A stretch of DNA of 64,000 nt from Lepisosteus oculatus. Its lineage: Eukaryota; Chordata; Actinopteri; Semionotiformes; Lepisosteidae. Every line of letters starts with the position of its first letter. Position 1 is the first letter of the stretch. Position numbers and translations under genes: made by a program. Below are positions 1-11,900 of the stretch, in pieces. The stretch is taken from contig NC_090716.1 of assembly GCF_040954835.1 (NCBI RefSeq), positions 16,243,275-16,307,274 on the forward strand, written 5' to 3'. A model generated the notes under the pieces. The model was not told where the DNA came from. It did not search any database and saw only the letters and a program-made list of their open reading frames with translations.

Positions 1-1618
1 GGAAGTTATTTAGGCAAATCCAGAAGAGCTTCAGATTTCAAAACCGATGACGTTAACCCACGTGTGCCAAGTGTGAACTGTTCATGGGCCAGAGGGGCTC
101 CCCGAGTTTGTCACCCTTCAGTTTGGACCCCCACTATAGCCCCAGCTCCCCGGGGGGGAGGACTGTGCCCACTCTCCTGCAAAGCCACACGTCATCAAGC
201 CACTGGGGGTCTTCCAGCACTGGGCCCCAGCTGGCTCACAGCAGTGCATGCCACGCTGGCAGCACCAGCTCCGGGGCGCCTGGCCAGCCAGCCATCACAG
301 TCATATGCCAAGCTGAGAATACCCCAGCCAGCTCAAACCAGTCCTGGTGACACTGGGCCAAGCGTGTGACCACTGTGGGTATCCCTGTCACAGTCAGAGA
401 ACCAGGAAAACGGCCCAGGCTCTCTGCAGGAGCTCCTGCACTGGCTGAGCAGAAAGACGAAAGCAGAGAGGTACACTAGACCCCAATGTCATTCAGCTGG
501 GTCTGAAACAGCATTATCTCTGGTCTTCAGGCAAAATACAGCCCATCAAAAGCATAACAACAAGACTACTGGTCTGCTGTGTGTTCTCTGTGATCCTACT
601 CATTTTATTTTAAAAAAAGACGGTAATAAAAAATGAGAAATCCATTTTAAAATATTTTTTTTTTGTTTAACAATTTAATTTACAGAAGTGCAGGTATGAA
701 TATGTCACTTTGCAACTATTAATGCACTGCAAGGAGATTCTTCCAGCTGTAAGTCTGTGATTCCATACTGAAAAATAACCACTTCACAAAAAAAGCATGT
801 GTGAGCAAGTTAATGGATATGATTAACTATTCCATTTTACTTCTGTATAATTAGCTGCTGTCTCCTTTGTCAGGAAAACAATGGATTAAAAAAGGCTTCA
901 AAATTATATCTGTTAGGTTCTGTTTGTGTTTTATATCTAAGACTACAATAGCTCTATTATGCTTTTCGCTAACAAAAAGGCGTTTCACATTACAATTGCA
1001 ATAAATACCCTACTGAAAGAATGGAGACACAGGCTTTCTTCTATGTTGCAATTTTACAAAGGGGACTTAAAGTTGACTTGCTTGTTAATTACCGCCTGCA
1101 CAGATATTTGATTTTACTAGTTGGGTTTTAATAAATACAATGTATTTTTCTCCATCCATGAACCAGTAGTTTTGAGAGTATTTTGATCTGATAAAGCCAT
1201 ATTCCTACTGTGTAATGTATTTCAGAGTTTGCATGTTCTCCCCAGGTCTGTGTGGGTTTCCTTCCACAGTGCAAAATCATGCTGGTAGGACAGTTGGCTT
1301 CTGGGAACATTGGAGTGTGAGTGTGTGTGTCTGTGTCCGTGTCTGTGTGTAGCCTGCCATGGACTGGTGTCCCACCCAGGGTGTGTCTTGCCAGGAGAGG
1401 CTTCGGCTCTCCTGCGATCCTATATTGGATAAAGTGGTTAGAATGGATAGATGGATAATGTATAAATTCTTTTTTTAAATAAAATAAAATTCTGCCACCA
1501 AGAAAAGCTGCAACTCAATATGCAATACTGCTGCTAGGTTGTGTGTGGCTCACGTGACACTTCTGTAAGACCCGCTGGAAGAACTGCCACGGGGAGCTCA
1601 GCAGTGGAGGCCTCCTAC
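1..1618. other. prr5l intronic flank, no confirmed gene
   Basis: Bases 60-470 are GC-rich and carry overlapping plus-strand open frames (64-369 and 84-350, Ser/Pro/Gly-rich) that I do not recognise. The rest is AT-rich, with a repeat copy at about 1222-1465. By gene order this is prr5l intron 2 sequence. Confidence 0.4.
1222..1465 (+). repeat. interspersed repeat, common ray-fin type, copy 1
   Basis: This copy has the recurring module order: a 'tgcatgttctcccc...gtgtgggtttcc' stretch, a GT-rich spacer, then 'ggactggtgtcccacccagggtgt' and 'ttggataaagtggttagaatgg'. The same modules recur at least eight more times in this window. The family resembles L2-type or V-SINE 3' regions found widely in fish; exact family not determined. 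Confidence 0.7.
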
Positions 1619-1740
1619 CTGTTCCACATGGTGGCGTTGCTGAGCTGGACCGCCTGGCTGCTGGCGTGGAACCGGGGCAGGTCCGTCAGAACCGGGGAGC
1701 TCATGAAGCGGGGCCGGGGCCGGCGGAAGGAGCCCATCTT
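1619..1740 (-). CDS. prr5l: prr5l (proline-rich 5-like), N-terminal coding exon, gene partial
   Basis: From the ATG at 1737 this minus-strand exon encodes 39 residues starting MGSFRRPRPRFMSSPVLTDL and running to M-W-N. It matches the conserved N-terminus of PRR5L, an mTORC2-associated protein that also promotes decay of ARE-containing mRNAs. The exon ends at 1619 with AG followed by GTAGG, leaving two bases of a split serine codon, as the family needs after W-N. The 5' boundary is less sure: an AG precedes a lysine codon at 1738-1740, but the polypyrimidine tract is poor. In human PRR5L a short extra N-terminal peptide precedes this methionine, so the true start could lie in an upstream exon. 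Downstream exons (HbrB-like domain) are not found in 1-1618 and must lie left of the window. Confidence 0.85.
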
Positions 1741-1936
1741 CTCAGACGAGGCGGCAAGCCAGCGGAAATCAGCCGGGACCGGGACCACACAGGCCAGGCC
1801 AGCTGGGATCACAGGAGACAGAGGAAAGAATGGAAATCGAGCCTCTCAGGAACAACCGCTACACAAACAGGAAGACGGGTACAGAGAGCTCTTTCTCCAT
1901 TGCTACAAATCACAGCTCCAGTCCTTGTAATATTGT

Positions 1937-2140
1937 TCCATCCATCTTTTTTCCAACTGCTTGATCCAATTCAGGGTCGCTGGGGAGCCGGAGTCTATCC
2001 CAGCAGGCAACGGGTTTTTGGATTGTAGGAGGAAACCCACTTGAACACGGGGAGAACATACAAACACCACACAGACACCACCCCTGGAATTGAAACCAGG
2101 GCCCCAGTGCTACAGCAATGCTCACCATTGCGCCTCTCCG
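1937..2140 (-). repeat. interspersed repeat, same family, inverted copy
   Basis: In the plus direction it reads as the reverse of the other copies: a cca-tcca start, 'cagggtcgctggggagccgg', 'aggaggaaacccac', then 'ggggagaacatacaaacacc'. Decayed, no TSD identified. Confidence 0.65.
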
Positions 2141-5100
2141 GCACCCTAAAATATTATTGAATAAGCAAAATAAAAATGATCTCATTTTGAACGTTTAATG
2201 AACAAAAATCTCAATTATTCAATAAAGCATCAAAGGCAAACTGGAAATCTGCTTTAAACCAACAGATCTGTGGCACTAAATTAATGGGTATAAAACAAAC
2301 CGCCCCTTGAGGATAATAAAGACTCTCAATCTCTTTCTGAATATGGAAATCCAAGCAAATACAGATAACAGAATTAAACAAAGGAAAAATCCAGAACTGA
2401 AATGCAAAAAGTACTAGCAGGAACAACTTGTTTTACAGTTCTAATAGTGAGTTTTCTTGTTCCTCCCTGAAATTACTTCTTGGTATGGTATTTATGGTTT
2501 TAATTCTAGAGCAAGGAAATATTTGCAGTCCCAGTGTATGATACTTTGCAACATGACTGTTAAATTGATTATGTTAAGTAATTTATATATACGACATGTA
2601 ACTCAAGAACAGTTCTAAATGAAAGACAGCCTTTCAGACTGTCAAGCTCATTTGGTTTTTCAGTACCTTAATGATTCAAAGATCTCATGTTCAACATTAT
2701 GGCTGGGCGGCCTGTTTCAGACTTTCAAGACCCTTTGTGCAAAGAAGTTCCTGTCCTGTTTTAATTACAATTATTAATAATTCCTTAACAGTTGCTGAGT
2801 CTAGGTGTCTTGGAATTCTAACACATTTTAAGAACAAGGGTTATGTTTGTAAAGACATGAATAACATGAATGAAATGAATGTAGAAACATTTATATCTTA
2901 TTGTGTTTTGGATGACACAAAGAAAACATTTAACAAATATAATAAAATATATAAAATCAAATTAAACTTATTATAAAACACTGACCAAAGGTTCCTACTT
3001 CTTACTGCACAGGGATTTTTGAGTCTGGATCCGCAGTTAAAAGCCTTTCTGGGTTATGTCTACAAAAAACAGGCATGGCTGCAAGAGTGCAGCTAATAGA
3101 AAAAATGTGATACTGAGCAAAATAAAGTACAGTATATTAAATTACACAGACAAGACTGGGTTTGCTTACTGACATACTTTTATCCATGAAAAAAATATTT
3201 GCATAGAACAACAGAACCACCCGTTATCAATGTGGTGAAACTGCTGATAACAGACCACACAGTTTTTATCCATACGACGTTTTACTTAACCGAACATTTG
3301 TAATATTCCTATATTACAGTAACATCTCAAAGAATGTGAAAAAGTACTTAAAATAATATCACACCTCAAGGCAGAGGCAGTTTTAAAACCTCAAAAGATA
3401 ATTTTCATCAGTCTAACTGCTACCTGTTCTTCATGAGAAAGTACGCTCAGTAATTCTGAAACCACTGAGCATGCACTGTTATAGGCTGCAACTGAATCTG
3501 CATAAGTGCTTCCTGTAAAACCAACTAAAACTGAAACCTGTTCATAACCAAGTACCCCAGCTCACAATCTGCCTGCAGCTTATAAACAAGGCAGGACCAG
3601 GACTGATATGGACAGGCCTTTAAGAGAAGCACGATGCGTGGCTTTCCGAGAGCTGAAATAAACCAGGCTACAGTTTACCCTCTAAAAACAATGTAATCAG
3701 TTTAATCAACATTCATTCAAATTGGATCATTTCCATGGTGCAAGGACTGTTTTTTTTTAAAAAGGGATGACGGGGGTGGCAGTTATTGCATTTCAGTTTA
3801 GAATCCAGTCATTTTGTCTTTAGACACCTACGTGTTAGCTCCTGAATAAATGCCACCAGATGCTGGTGATCTGTGTAAAAGATGCAGTGAAAGCCCTACA
3901 GCACCTCTTACCCTGCCAACCACCACACTGGTGAGCAGCACCTCACCGCCCTGACTTATCGCCACCTCCCTTGGCGCACATGTGCATGATAAACAGGAAG
4001 AGGCGCTCGGCACTCTGACATCAAAGGCCCGTGTGTCAGTGCTGACTCAGTGCTAACCGCACCACACGGGCCACTCGGTGCGCTCTCCTGCTGTCAGGCC
4101 AGGGCTCACAGCTCACAGCGAGCCTGAGCAGCCTCCCGCCCACCCACAGCACCACACACCCATGTAGCTGTGCGCTTTCACATGCGTCAACACAGACTAC
4201 ACAGCGCACTGAGAAGTGTGAGCAGGCAGTTAGAGGGCCATGAAAACCATGGGATGCAAACAACTTCTGAATTTATACTCCTGCAAGCTGATGAAAGATC
4301 TTTATTACAAAGGGGAAAAACAGTTTGAGACCACACTCCTGAGCACAAAATGACACAGTCAGATTCCCTAATGCATGCATGGCTCTTTTCAAACTCTTTG
4401 TATAGCAGGTGCATAGCAAGCATAGCAGGTGAAGAGCAGAGTGGATTTTTAAAACCATTTTAGTACATTTTCATCCAACTTTTAAAAGCTGAACCTCATG
4501 CTCGTGTTCTGCCAATCGCAGATTCAATTAGACATGCAAAGACAGCAGTGCGTATATTTGGCATTGCAAGAGTTACACACTGTCAGATTTTGTACAGTGC
4601 ATGTACTGTAGCTATAAAAAAAGTAACAGCTGTTTCATGCAATTCATTACAGAACAATACACATTCAAACTAAACCAGTTCCCTATTTTACCGGGAGATG
4701 AGTAACGTTTGAACTGTTTTTTTGTATCTGCATGCATCAGAATAGGCAATGGACAGACTCCATCAGGGTCCCCCTCCCCTCTCCTCTGCTTCTCCTTTTT
4801 CCTCCTTGTATGTATTTCCTCTATGTATGAAATCATTACAGGACAGTAATCCTGTAACACAGAGGCGACCTTAGGGTCTGGTTTCTACAATGTGTATTGC
4901 ATATGTCCTTGTTTCCCTTCAGTCTTGATATCAAAGTCAGATAAAGGTGAACAATAAATGGCTTATTATCAGAGTTAAATATATATACACACCGGGATCT
5001 TTCAACAGGGAGCCATGGGGGTGTGATATTTAATACCACTGACTTGGGCGATGGGCCCAATTTCAGTTTGGGGGTCCTTCTGCATGGAGCTTGCATGTCC

Positions 5101-6277
5101 TCTCCGTGCTCATGTAAGTTTTTGGCATGTACTCTGGTCTCTGCCCTCCTCTCAAAGAGATGTTGGCTGAGAAAAGCGATGTCACTAACATGCTTCTGTG
5201 TGTTGCAGTGATCTGATGGTTTGAATTTACTGACACATTGAAAAATTGGAACAGTAAATTGAGAAAGTACCTTATACCTCCTAGGGATCAATAAATAAGA
5301 ACAAACAGTGACATACACATAGATTCAAAAAGTACAGTAGACAATTTTATTAAATAATTATAAAACATGCCAAATAAACCAATATAAGAGCATAAAGCAT
5401 GTATACTATACTGTATATGAATCTGTCACGGTTGATCAATCACTCAGGGATTACAAAATATAGTTATATTTAATTGTTACTAAATAATAATCTTTTGTTA
5501 TTGAAGTCAAACTCCAATTATTCTCATACAATCATATTAATTTTTTCTTCAAGTATTTGTTTGGAATAAAATCTTAATTCTCAAGTGTTTAAACGTGAAT
5601 ATTGAATGTGCTGTGTACTCATCAGAATTGATTGGACAGGCACAGTTATGATGAGCATTTTCGCAGGAAGAGGAACAGAAAGACTCCTTTCCCCGTCAGC
5701 GTTCTCTGAATTTTGTCCCAAGAGATGCCACAGTAGGGAAGTGATCTGCTTAGCATCTCACTGAAGTCGACTTCCTCTGTATGTCCATATAGGATTGAGG
5801 AACCATTCACAAGTGAGACTTAGATGGGGAGAAACACCTGAAGTTCCCTCTCCCATATTTTGTAGCTGCTATGGTGAATATTCGTTGGTATTCAGCAGTA
5901 CCAACAAAATGTGCCACTGATTGGTCATCAACTATAGTTTGCATCCACTCTAGACATGTTCCTCATTGATTGATTACTCTGGCCCCTCACTTGATTTGAC
6001 AGGTGATTTGACAAATCTGTTTCCCTCTAGGGAGGAAGACTGAGATGTATTGACGTAGGTCATCGCTGGAGTTGTCAAGACGAGACCCGTTTGTGTGTCT
6101 TCGTTTGTAATACAAAGCGTGGACATCCTGCTTATCAGTCCTATCTCAGCAATCTTCCTAGGAAGCTCAGTCAAAGGAGTTAAGAAGTTGAAGGATATTC
6201 TCAGTTCAAAGAATCCTGGAATACTACTTTTATAAACTTTCCAAACACCTTATTCTAAGCAGAATCATAATCCTGTT

Positions 6278-6415
6278 GCTGCAGTGTGTCCTCCAGGATT
6301 GACTGGTGTCCAGTCCAGGGTGTAGTCTTGCCTTTTGCCTTAAGTTTCCAGGACAGGCTCTAAGTTACTCCAAGACTCCTACCAGGAATAACTGGAGTTC
6401 AGATAAGGGACAGGT
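6278..6415 (+). repeat. interspersed repeat, 3' fragment
   Basis: Shares the 'gactggtgtccagtccaggg' module and the following pyrimidine-rich stretch with the other copies; the 5' half is missing. Confidence 0.55.
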
Positions 6416-8342
6416 GGGCACTTAGAACATTTCTGTAAAGTAATGTCCCATTTGACACTTTTTCCATCAGCAAGTAAGCTTCTGCAGCTTTCAGACATGG
6501 AAACATGAATCCTCTCTGGGGAATATTACTGGAACAGTATACCAAGTGGCACATTCCAGGTGGAAAACGGTGCAAAGCTGCAAGAATACCTTAGCAAGGT
6601 CCCTTGTATATTACCTCCAGGCTCCTCTGATGCATATGTTCTGGATTGGGAGTAACCTGAAGCACCTACACAGTAATTCTTTCCACTTTAAAATACAAAA
6701 GCATAATTTACAAAGAAGCTGGAGAGAGTAGAGAACAATATTATTCTTTCTTTTTATCCACTGTAATCCCTTGATTCGCCAATACCTCTGGGACTCCGAG
6801 TCGGTAAAATTATTTTCTGTGGCCCCAGTGTTTCCAAACTTTTGAATGGTACAAATGCACACATTCATAAGAAATCCACTTCACTGCATTTAATTGAAAA
6901 GTTCATAGTATTTATAGTATTTAAGTGTTTAAAGTATTATCTTCCTTTTGTTTTTAACTAACAATGGCACTTTAAAAAAATTGGTAGACAGGTGGAAATA
7001 ACCAGTGTGAGGAAATATCTTTGTCACAGACACAGGCTACAATAGTTTAGCTTGAATGACTACATCTATTGACCTTAGAAATCAAGAAGCATAACCTATA
7101 CTTGATGATTTAGAGATGTTTTGCCTTCTAGTAGAAAAGCTTAGTTTTGGGTGTTTGGTGCATTGGCAATCAATAGGGAGAACTTTGACAGTAAGACACA
7201 ACCAGTTCAACTGGCCATGAGAACTTGGCAGAAGGACCACTCTGGTATACAACCTATAGGGCTTTCGGTTTTCCCTGTTAACACTGGAATTCTACCTGCT
7301 CAATAAGAGCCCAAGAGAAGGAGGTGCTGTCTCTTTTGGCTATCAAGTGTTCTACAGCCAAGGTCATTAGGGCCAATGGAATTTCTTTGAAGCATCACAA
7401 TAAAATGGAACTCTTTCTGCCTCCCAGGCCTACACAAAGATCCCATGCCTTTTGTTTGCTTCAGCATGGTTGCCTGGCAACTTGGAAGAAGTATTTTGTG
7501 ATCCTTGCTGTTTGGCAGAGAAAATTAAAATAAACAAAGCCTTACTGTGCACAGCTCTTGTGCATCTACCCTCCCCTCAATCATCTGGGAGGAATTAAGA
7601 AGCTCGGATGGGTATCCTTTTACTACCAACTGAGTGTAGTGTCATTGCATATTTGGTGACTGGAGCTTAGTTAAGGATCCTTCAATAACATTTCTAACTG
7701 CAAGCAGTCTTGTCTCAAGTGTTTTCAAACTAACTAGGGCAATTTTAAGGCAGAATGGGAGCAAACACTTGGGCAACCCATGGCAGAAAATTCAGAAAAG
7801 TTACTGCAAGTTCTAACTCAACACTAATAATCTGGGAAGCAGCTCAATGAATATGAAGTCTCTGTCACACACCTGAAGAAGGCTCCACAAATGAAACCCT
7901 GCTTTTCTTCTTTCTACTTTTGTTTCTACTGCCAGGTAACTGGATGACAGATGTCAAGAAAAGGAAGTCCTCAATGCAACTGGTATCTTGGTGGTAAATG
8001 ACTACTAGCTCTGCATCAAGGGTTGTAACAAATTAGTTTAGGGTTGGGTCATTTTCTAAATGCATATAAAACTATAACACTACATTGTCAAATCAACATA
8101 TTTTCAGAAGCATTTGAAAAGACAGATTTACACATAACATCCACAAATCATCCAGCAAGCTCCAAATTCACACACTATTCAGCTTCACAGTAAGCGTCTG
8201 AGGGATGTACAGCTCTTCACATACTTGGAGAGTTATCTGTCACAGAACCGGGATTTCCTTATAAACATCAGCCATCATCCGAAATGCGTTTGAGGATCAC
8301 CACATCATTTTTCAAGCTAAACCACTTGTCTACCAAACCCAC

Positions 8343-8492
8343 CTGAGTTGTCAGCTCAGACTTCAGGGTCCCACAGAAAAGTTCTCTTCTCCCAGTGCAG
8401 CCAAATGAAAACACACCAGAGGAGGTCAGAACAAGCATGAGAGATATCAGAACAGCAAATACAAAGCTCTGTGACATCCATATCAGCTCCAT
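8343..8492 (-). other. signal-peptide-like ORF ending at a splice donor (unproven exon)
   Basis: A 50-codon open frame starts at the ATG at 8492. After a short leader it has a hydrophobic stretch (FVFAVLISLMLVL, residues 10-22), then a cysteine-containing segment, and ends in CAG directly before GTGGGT. That is what a first coding exon of a secreted protein looks like. I do not recognise the sequence and could not assemble convincing downstream exons. Chance occurrence is quite possible. Confidence 0.2.
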
Positions 8493-8584
8493 TGACTCCT
8501 CACTAAATCAAATGGAGGATGTTGTTTACCTTCAGGGCGATGGATACAACACTCCTTGATTCTGATTCTAATGAAAAATTTGGA

Positions 8585-8735
8585 AACGTGTGTGCGTTTG
8601 TGTCTGTGTGTGTGCCCTGTGATGGACTGGTGTCCTGACCGGGGTGTATCCTGCCTTGTGCCTGATGCCTGTTGGCTTAAATTCTGCATTGGAGAAAGCA
8701 GGTAGAAAATAGATGGATGGATTCTATTGTTCCTG
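8585..8735 (+). repeat. interspersed repeat, 3' fragment with GT run
   Basis: GT-rich spacer followed by 'gatggactggtgtcctgacc', 'gtgtatcctgccttgtgcc' and a gatggatgga end. Same family as 1222-1465. Confidence 0.65.
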
Positions 8736-11478
8736 GTCACAGTTCTGTACAAGTCTTGCTCATTCAGCCACTTGGCCTCCACACCTAAACAGAGATTCCT
8801 TGCTCCAGCCTCACACAGGGAAAGTGGGAAAAACTCATCTCATTCACTTCATTTCCTGGCTTCTCCGAAGGAACCCTTTCCCTTCCCCACAAGTTTCAGT
8901 TCAAAACCAGTAAACTCAAGCATAACCTTGTTCATGAGGTCATCTCCATCAGACTGCAGTGTAGCTGCAATGCAAATTAACACTGAACTGAAACTCCGCT
9001 TTTGTTTTAAAAAACAACAAAACAGGAAAATGTGCTTGTTTTTCTTCTAATTTCCCCAAAATATAATATTTCAAAAGTGCATAGTTCACTGTGGAACCTT
9101 TATTCATAGTAGATTGTAATTTAAACAGATCAGGCAGCTCACCCTATATCAGAAAACACTGACTACATGTATTCAGGGAAGCATTTTGTTATTTTGCAAT
9201 CTGATTTTTCAGCTCAATGTATAAGTTGAAAAAGTGCCCCTTTTAAAGACCTTGAATTTCATAGGAAGCGTTTCAACAAGTGACCAAACAGAGGAGGAAA
9301 AGGACAACAGCTCATTTTAATTTTTCATACAAACTACTGGAACATTCAAGAAGTGTAATCTGCATTTGCTTCACCTTCAGTTTTTGGGTGCTGAACTAAG
9401 CATTCTGATTGGGATAGAATGTCCACAATATGAAACAAGACCAAGTCCACATTCAACAGCAATCAAAATAATGTGTGAACTAGACAGAGAAAGTGACACA
9501 AGGAGTTTCTTTGGGCTAAAACATGTTATCGACGATCAGCCCTGAGGACTTCTTCAGAATGAACAGTGAAATCATATACCGTATCAGATAAATCCACAAA
9601 AGGTACAGGCTGAGACTAGTATAAAAATGCTCTAACACTTCAATCAATTTAACAAACATTACAACTGAAACAAAGCACTTTAAGATTGAATTTATCCTCC
9701 AAACATATAAAGACAAAAGTTGAAAACCTTTTTAAAAATTTACTTTCAGTCCAAAGAATATCACATTTTCCCTGCTAAATGTTAGTACTTTTTGAGTTAA
9801 CAACCATTTTCTTTATAATAACTCAAACCATTTATGTCTCTTCCTATTCCATTTGTTTAACATGAACAACTTCTGGTGTGTTTAATCCTGATGACATGAT
9901 GCAATGGAACTTTGGGAAAAAACTTGAATTACAATGTCCACTTCACTGCTTTTGATGAGTGTCTCCCCCATTCCCTTTAATGTTGCACTTTAATGAAAAG
10001 AAACCAAGTCAATGAGAGCACATCCAAGTATATTATATCTCAGTGTATAATTATACAGTAACTAATTACAGCATACCAATTAAGCATCTAAACCAGTGAT
10101 TATTTTCAAGAAGTATTCTGCACAGTCTTCAGCAAGATTTTCCTGTATTTGCAAGTGTAGAGTGCATGATATTATCTTGCAAGAAGACTTCCCCAAAATT
10201 GGGAAATGTAATTAGAGTGTAAAACACGAAATACTGATATAGGACACAACAGCTGTAGGGGGGTCTTGTGTGTGAAAGCAACAGTCTTAAAACCGTATAA
10301 TTCTCTATTCATATCGCTACCTCAAAGAATACTCGTCAGTTAATTTGTTACGTATTACTTTATAACCTTTATAACCACAAGTAAGTTGAAGTTAGTTTCC
10401 ACCTAGTAAGCTACTTCAGCCCTGTACTTAGAGCAAATGACTCATGAAAGGAGGGAAACAAGCAGTTTTAAAAACACTTCATGTCATACTCAATACTAGC
10501 TCAATTATTTTCGTATTTGTGCCGCGAAACGTTATTAACAGAATGCCGGGCTGACCACACCGCACAGTGTGGCTAGCTCTCACTTCGAGCTGAGCTGCAT
10601 GTACTGTATATAGATGACGATTTCGATAACTACACTAAATAAAACTTGCAACTTGTGCTTGGTGCTAGCTATGGAAGCAGCTTTAGTGGTAAACGTGCCG
10701 TACACTCTCTCAAAACAGTTTCCTTCTTTGAAGTGTCAAAACAAGATCGTTCCAACACGTACAGTACTGTATCAGCCGCAAACACGTGCATAATACGCAG
10801 CTACACGCTTTAGTAACTTTCTAGGCTTGCACAGTAATAATTTACAAACGTGCATCCCCAATTTACCCCATTTCTCCACATCAACAGCAAGAATCAACAT
10901 TACACATCAGCATAAATAGAACCACTCAGTGACTCGACAACCTCTAACTACACTATACTGTATATGCTCAAACGATTAACGTTATTCCATCTAACAGGCT
11001 GCTGTCCAGTACTATAACTACATCGATAAACAGTACTGTGGTTATTTCACTTTCAAAAAGACTCTAGTTCCAATGGGTCTAGATAACCATTGGCCTGATA
11101 CTTTTCATTCCAGCTTGAAGCAACACGCAAATGGGATGAGTCTATCCCCGTTGTTTATCAACAGTGGCAACTGGTTGTTTTTGTGTTACAATTCTGCGCT
11201 TCCACGTCTCGTAAATAGCAAACTACGGGACAGTGTGCAGTCAGAGGATGTTTAATTCCAGCACTCCATAATAAGCAGTTTGATCAGCAAGCATACAGGC
11301 TGCTGCAGAAGTGAAGTCCACACACTGAAAAGAGAGTCATTACTGGCAGACCGGTCTCGTGGTGTGTCCCCTTCTTTGCAGTCATGAACTAAACTGGATT
11401 TACTGTAAGATTTTTGTAATACAAGCATTTAAAAAAAACGGAGCACTATAAACTCGCCAGTGCAACGGGAAAACTTAC

Positions 11479-11900
11479 CGCTTTCTCACGTACAACTCCA
11501 ATCTTCACTTTTTCGTAGCCTTTTTTGTTATGCCTGTAAAAGGCATCAGGAGCGGGGACGTGATGGGTTCCTTTCACATCTGTGCCAGAGAGCAGCGCTG
11601 ACACAGCCTGGTAAATGTCAACACCAATTATACTGAACAATATCCGTTTTTTTTGGCAGCTTTTCGTAGTTTCTGCTGTTCCTCTTCCAGCGTGGACAGT
11701 CACAACACGACCTGAACAACAAACAGGACCGTCCCAAACGCCGTCGGACTCGCTGCGGACAAACTCGTGGAGAGGAAGTTCCCTGAGAGCAGCTCGACTC
11801 CGGCGCGCTGAACAATGACTGACCGAAGTGGAAGCTGCTAGTTGTGACTTCAGCGATCAAACGTGCTTCTCTCCTTTGGGCTAACTTCACTAAAACCAGT
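11479..11900 (-). other. prr5l: probable 5' exon and promoter region of prr5l
   Basis: On the minus strand a near-perfect donor, GCG followed by GTAAGT, lies at 11479/11478, pointing toward the prr5l coding exon 9.7 kb downstream. The preceding roughly 400 bases are relatively GC- and CpG-rich for the area. They contain an open frame (11446-11703) that runs through the donor in the phase that could join the lysine codon at 1740. No family match is seen for that frame, so it is more simply read as 5' UTR with upstream ATGs. The 5' limit given is arbitrary. Divergent placement relative to commd9 supports a prr5l start somewhere here. Confidence 0.35.

Larger units (their letters stand above)
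1741..11478 (-). other. presumed prr5l intron 1, repeat-bearing, AT-rich
   Basis: About 9.7 kb without a convincing exon. It contains several decayed interspersed repeats (listed separately) and many ORFs of 60-160 codons that lack splice context or cross repeats. One signal-peptide-like ORF with a good splice donor lies at 8343-8492 (see findings). Confidence 0.4.

Noticed and set aside
4836-5318. 160-codon minus-strand ORF
   Set aside because: AT-rich, overlaps a decayed repeat at about 5068-5160, no recognisable domain or splice context.
5650-8050. Chain of minus-strand open pieces that might extend the signal-peptide-like ORF
   Set aside because: Candidate pieces near 5650-5835, 5974-6174, 6545-6700 and 7260-7500 have inconsistent phases or in-frame stops, and one near 7870 is repeat-derived; not enough for a gene call.
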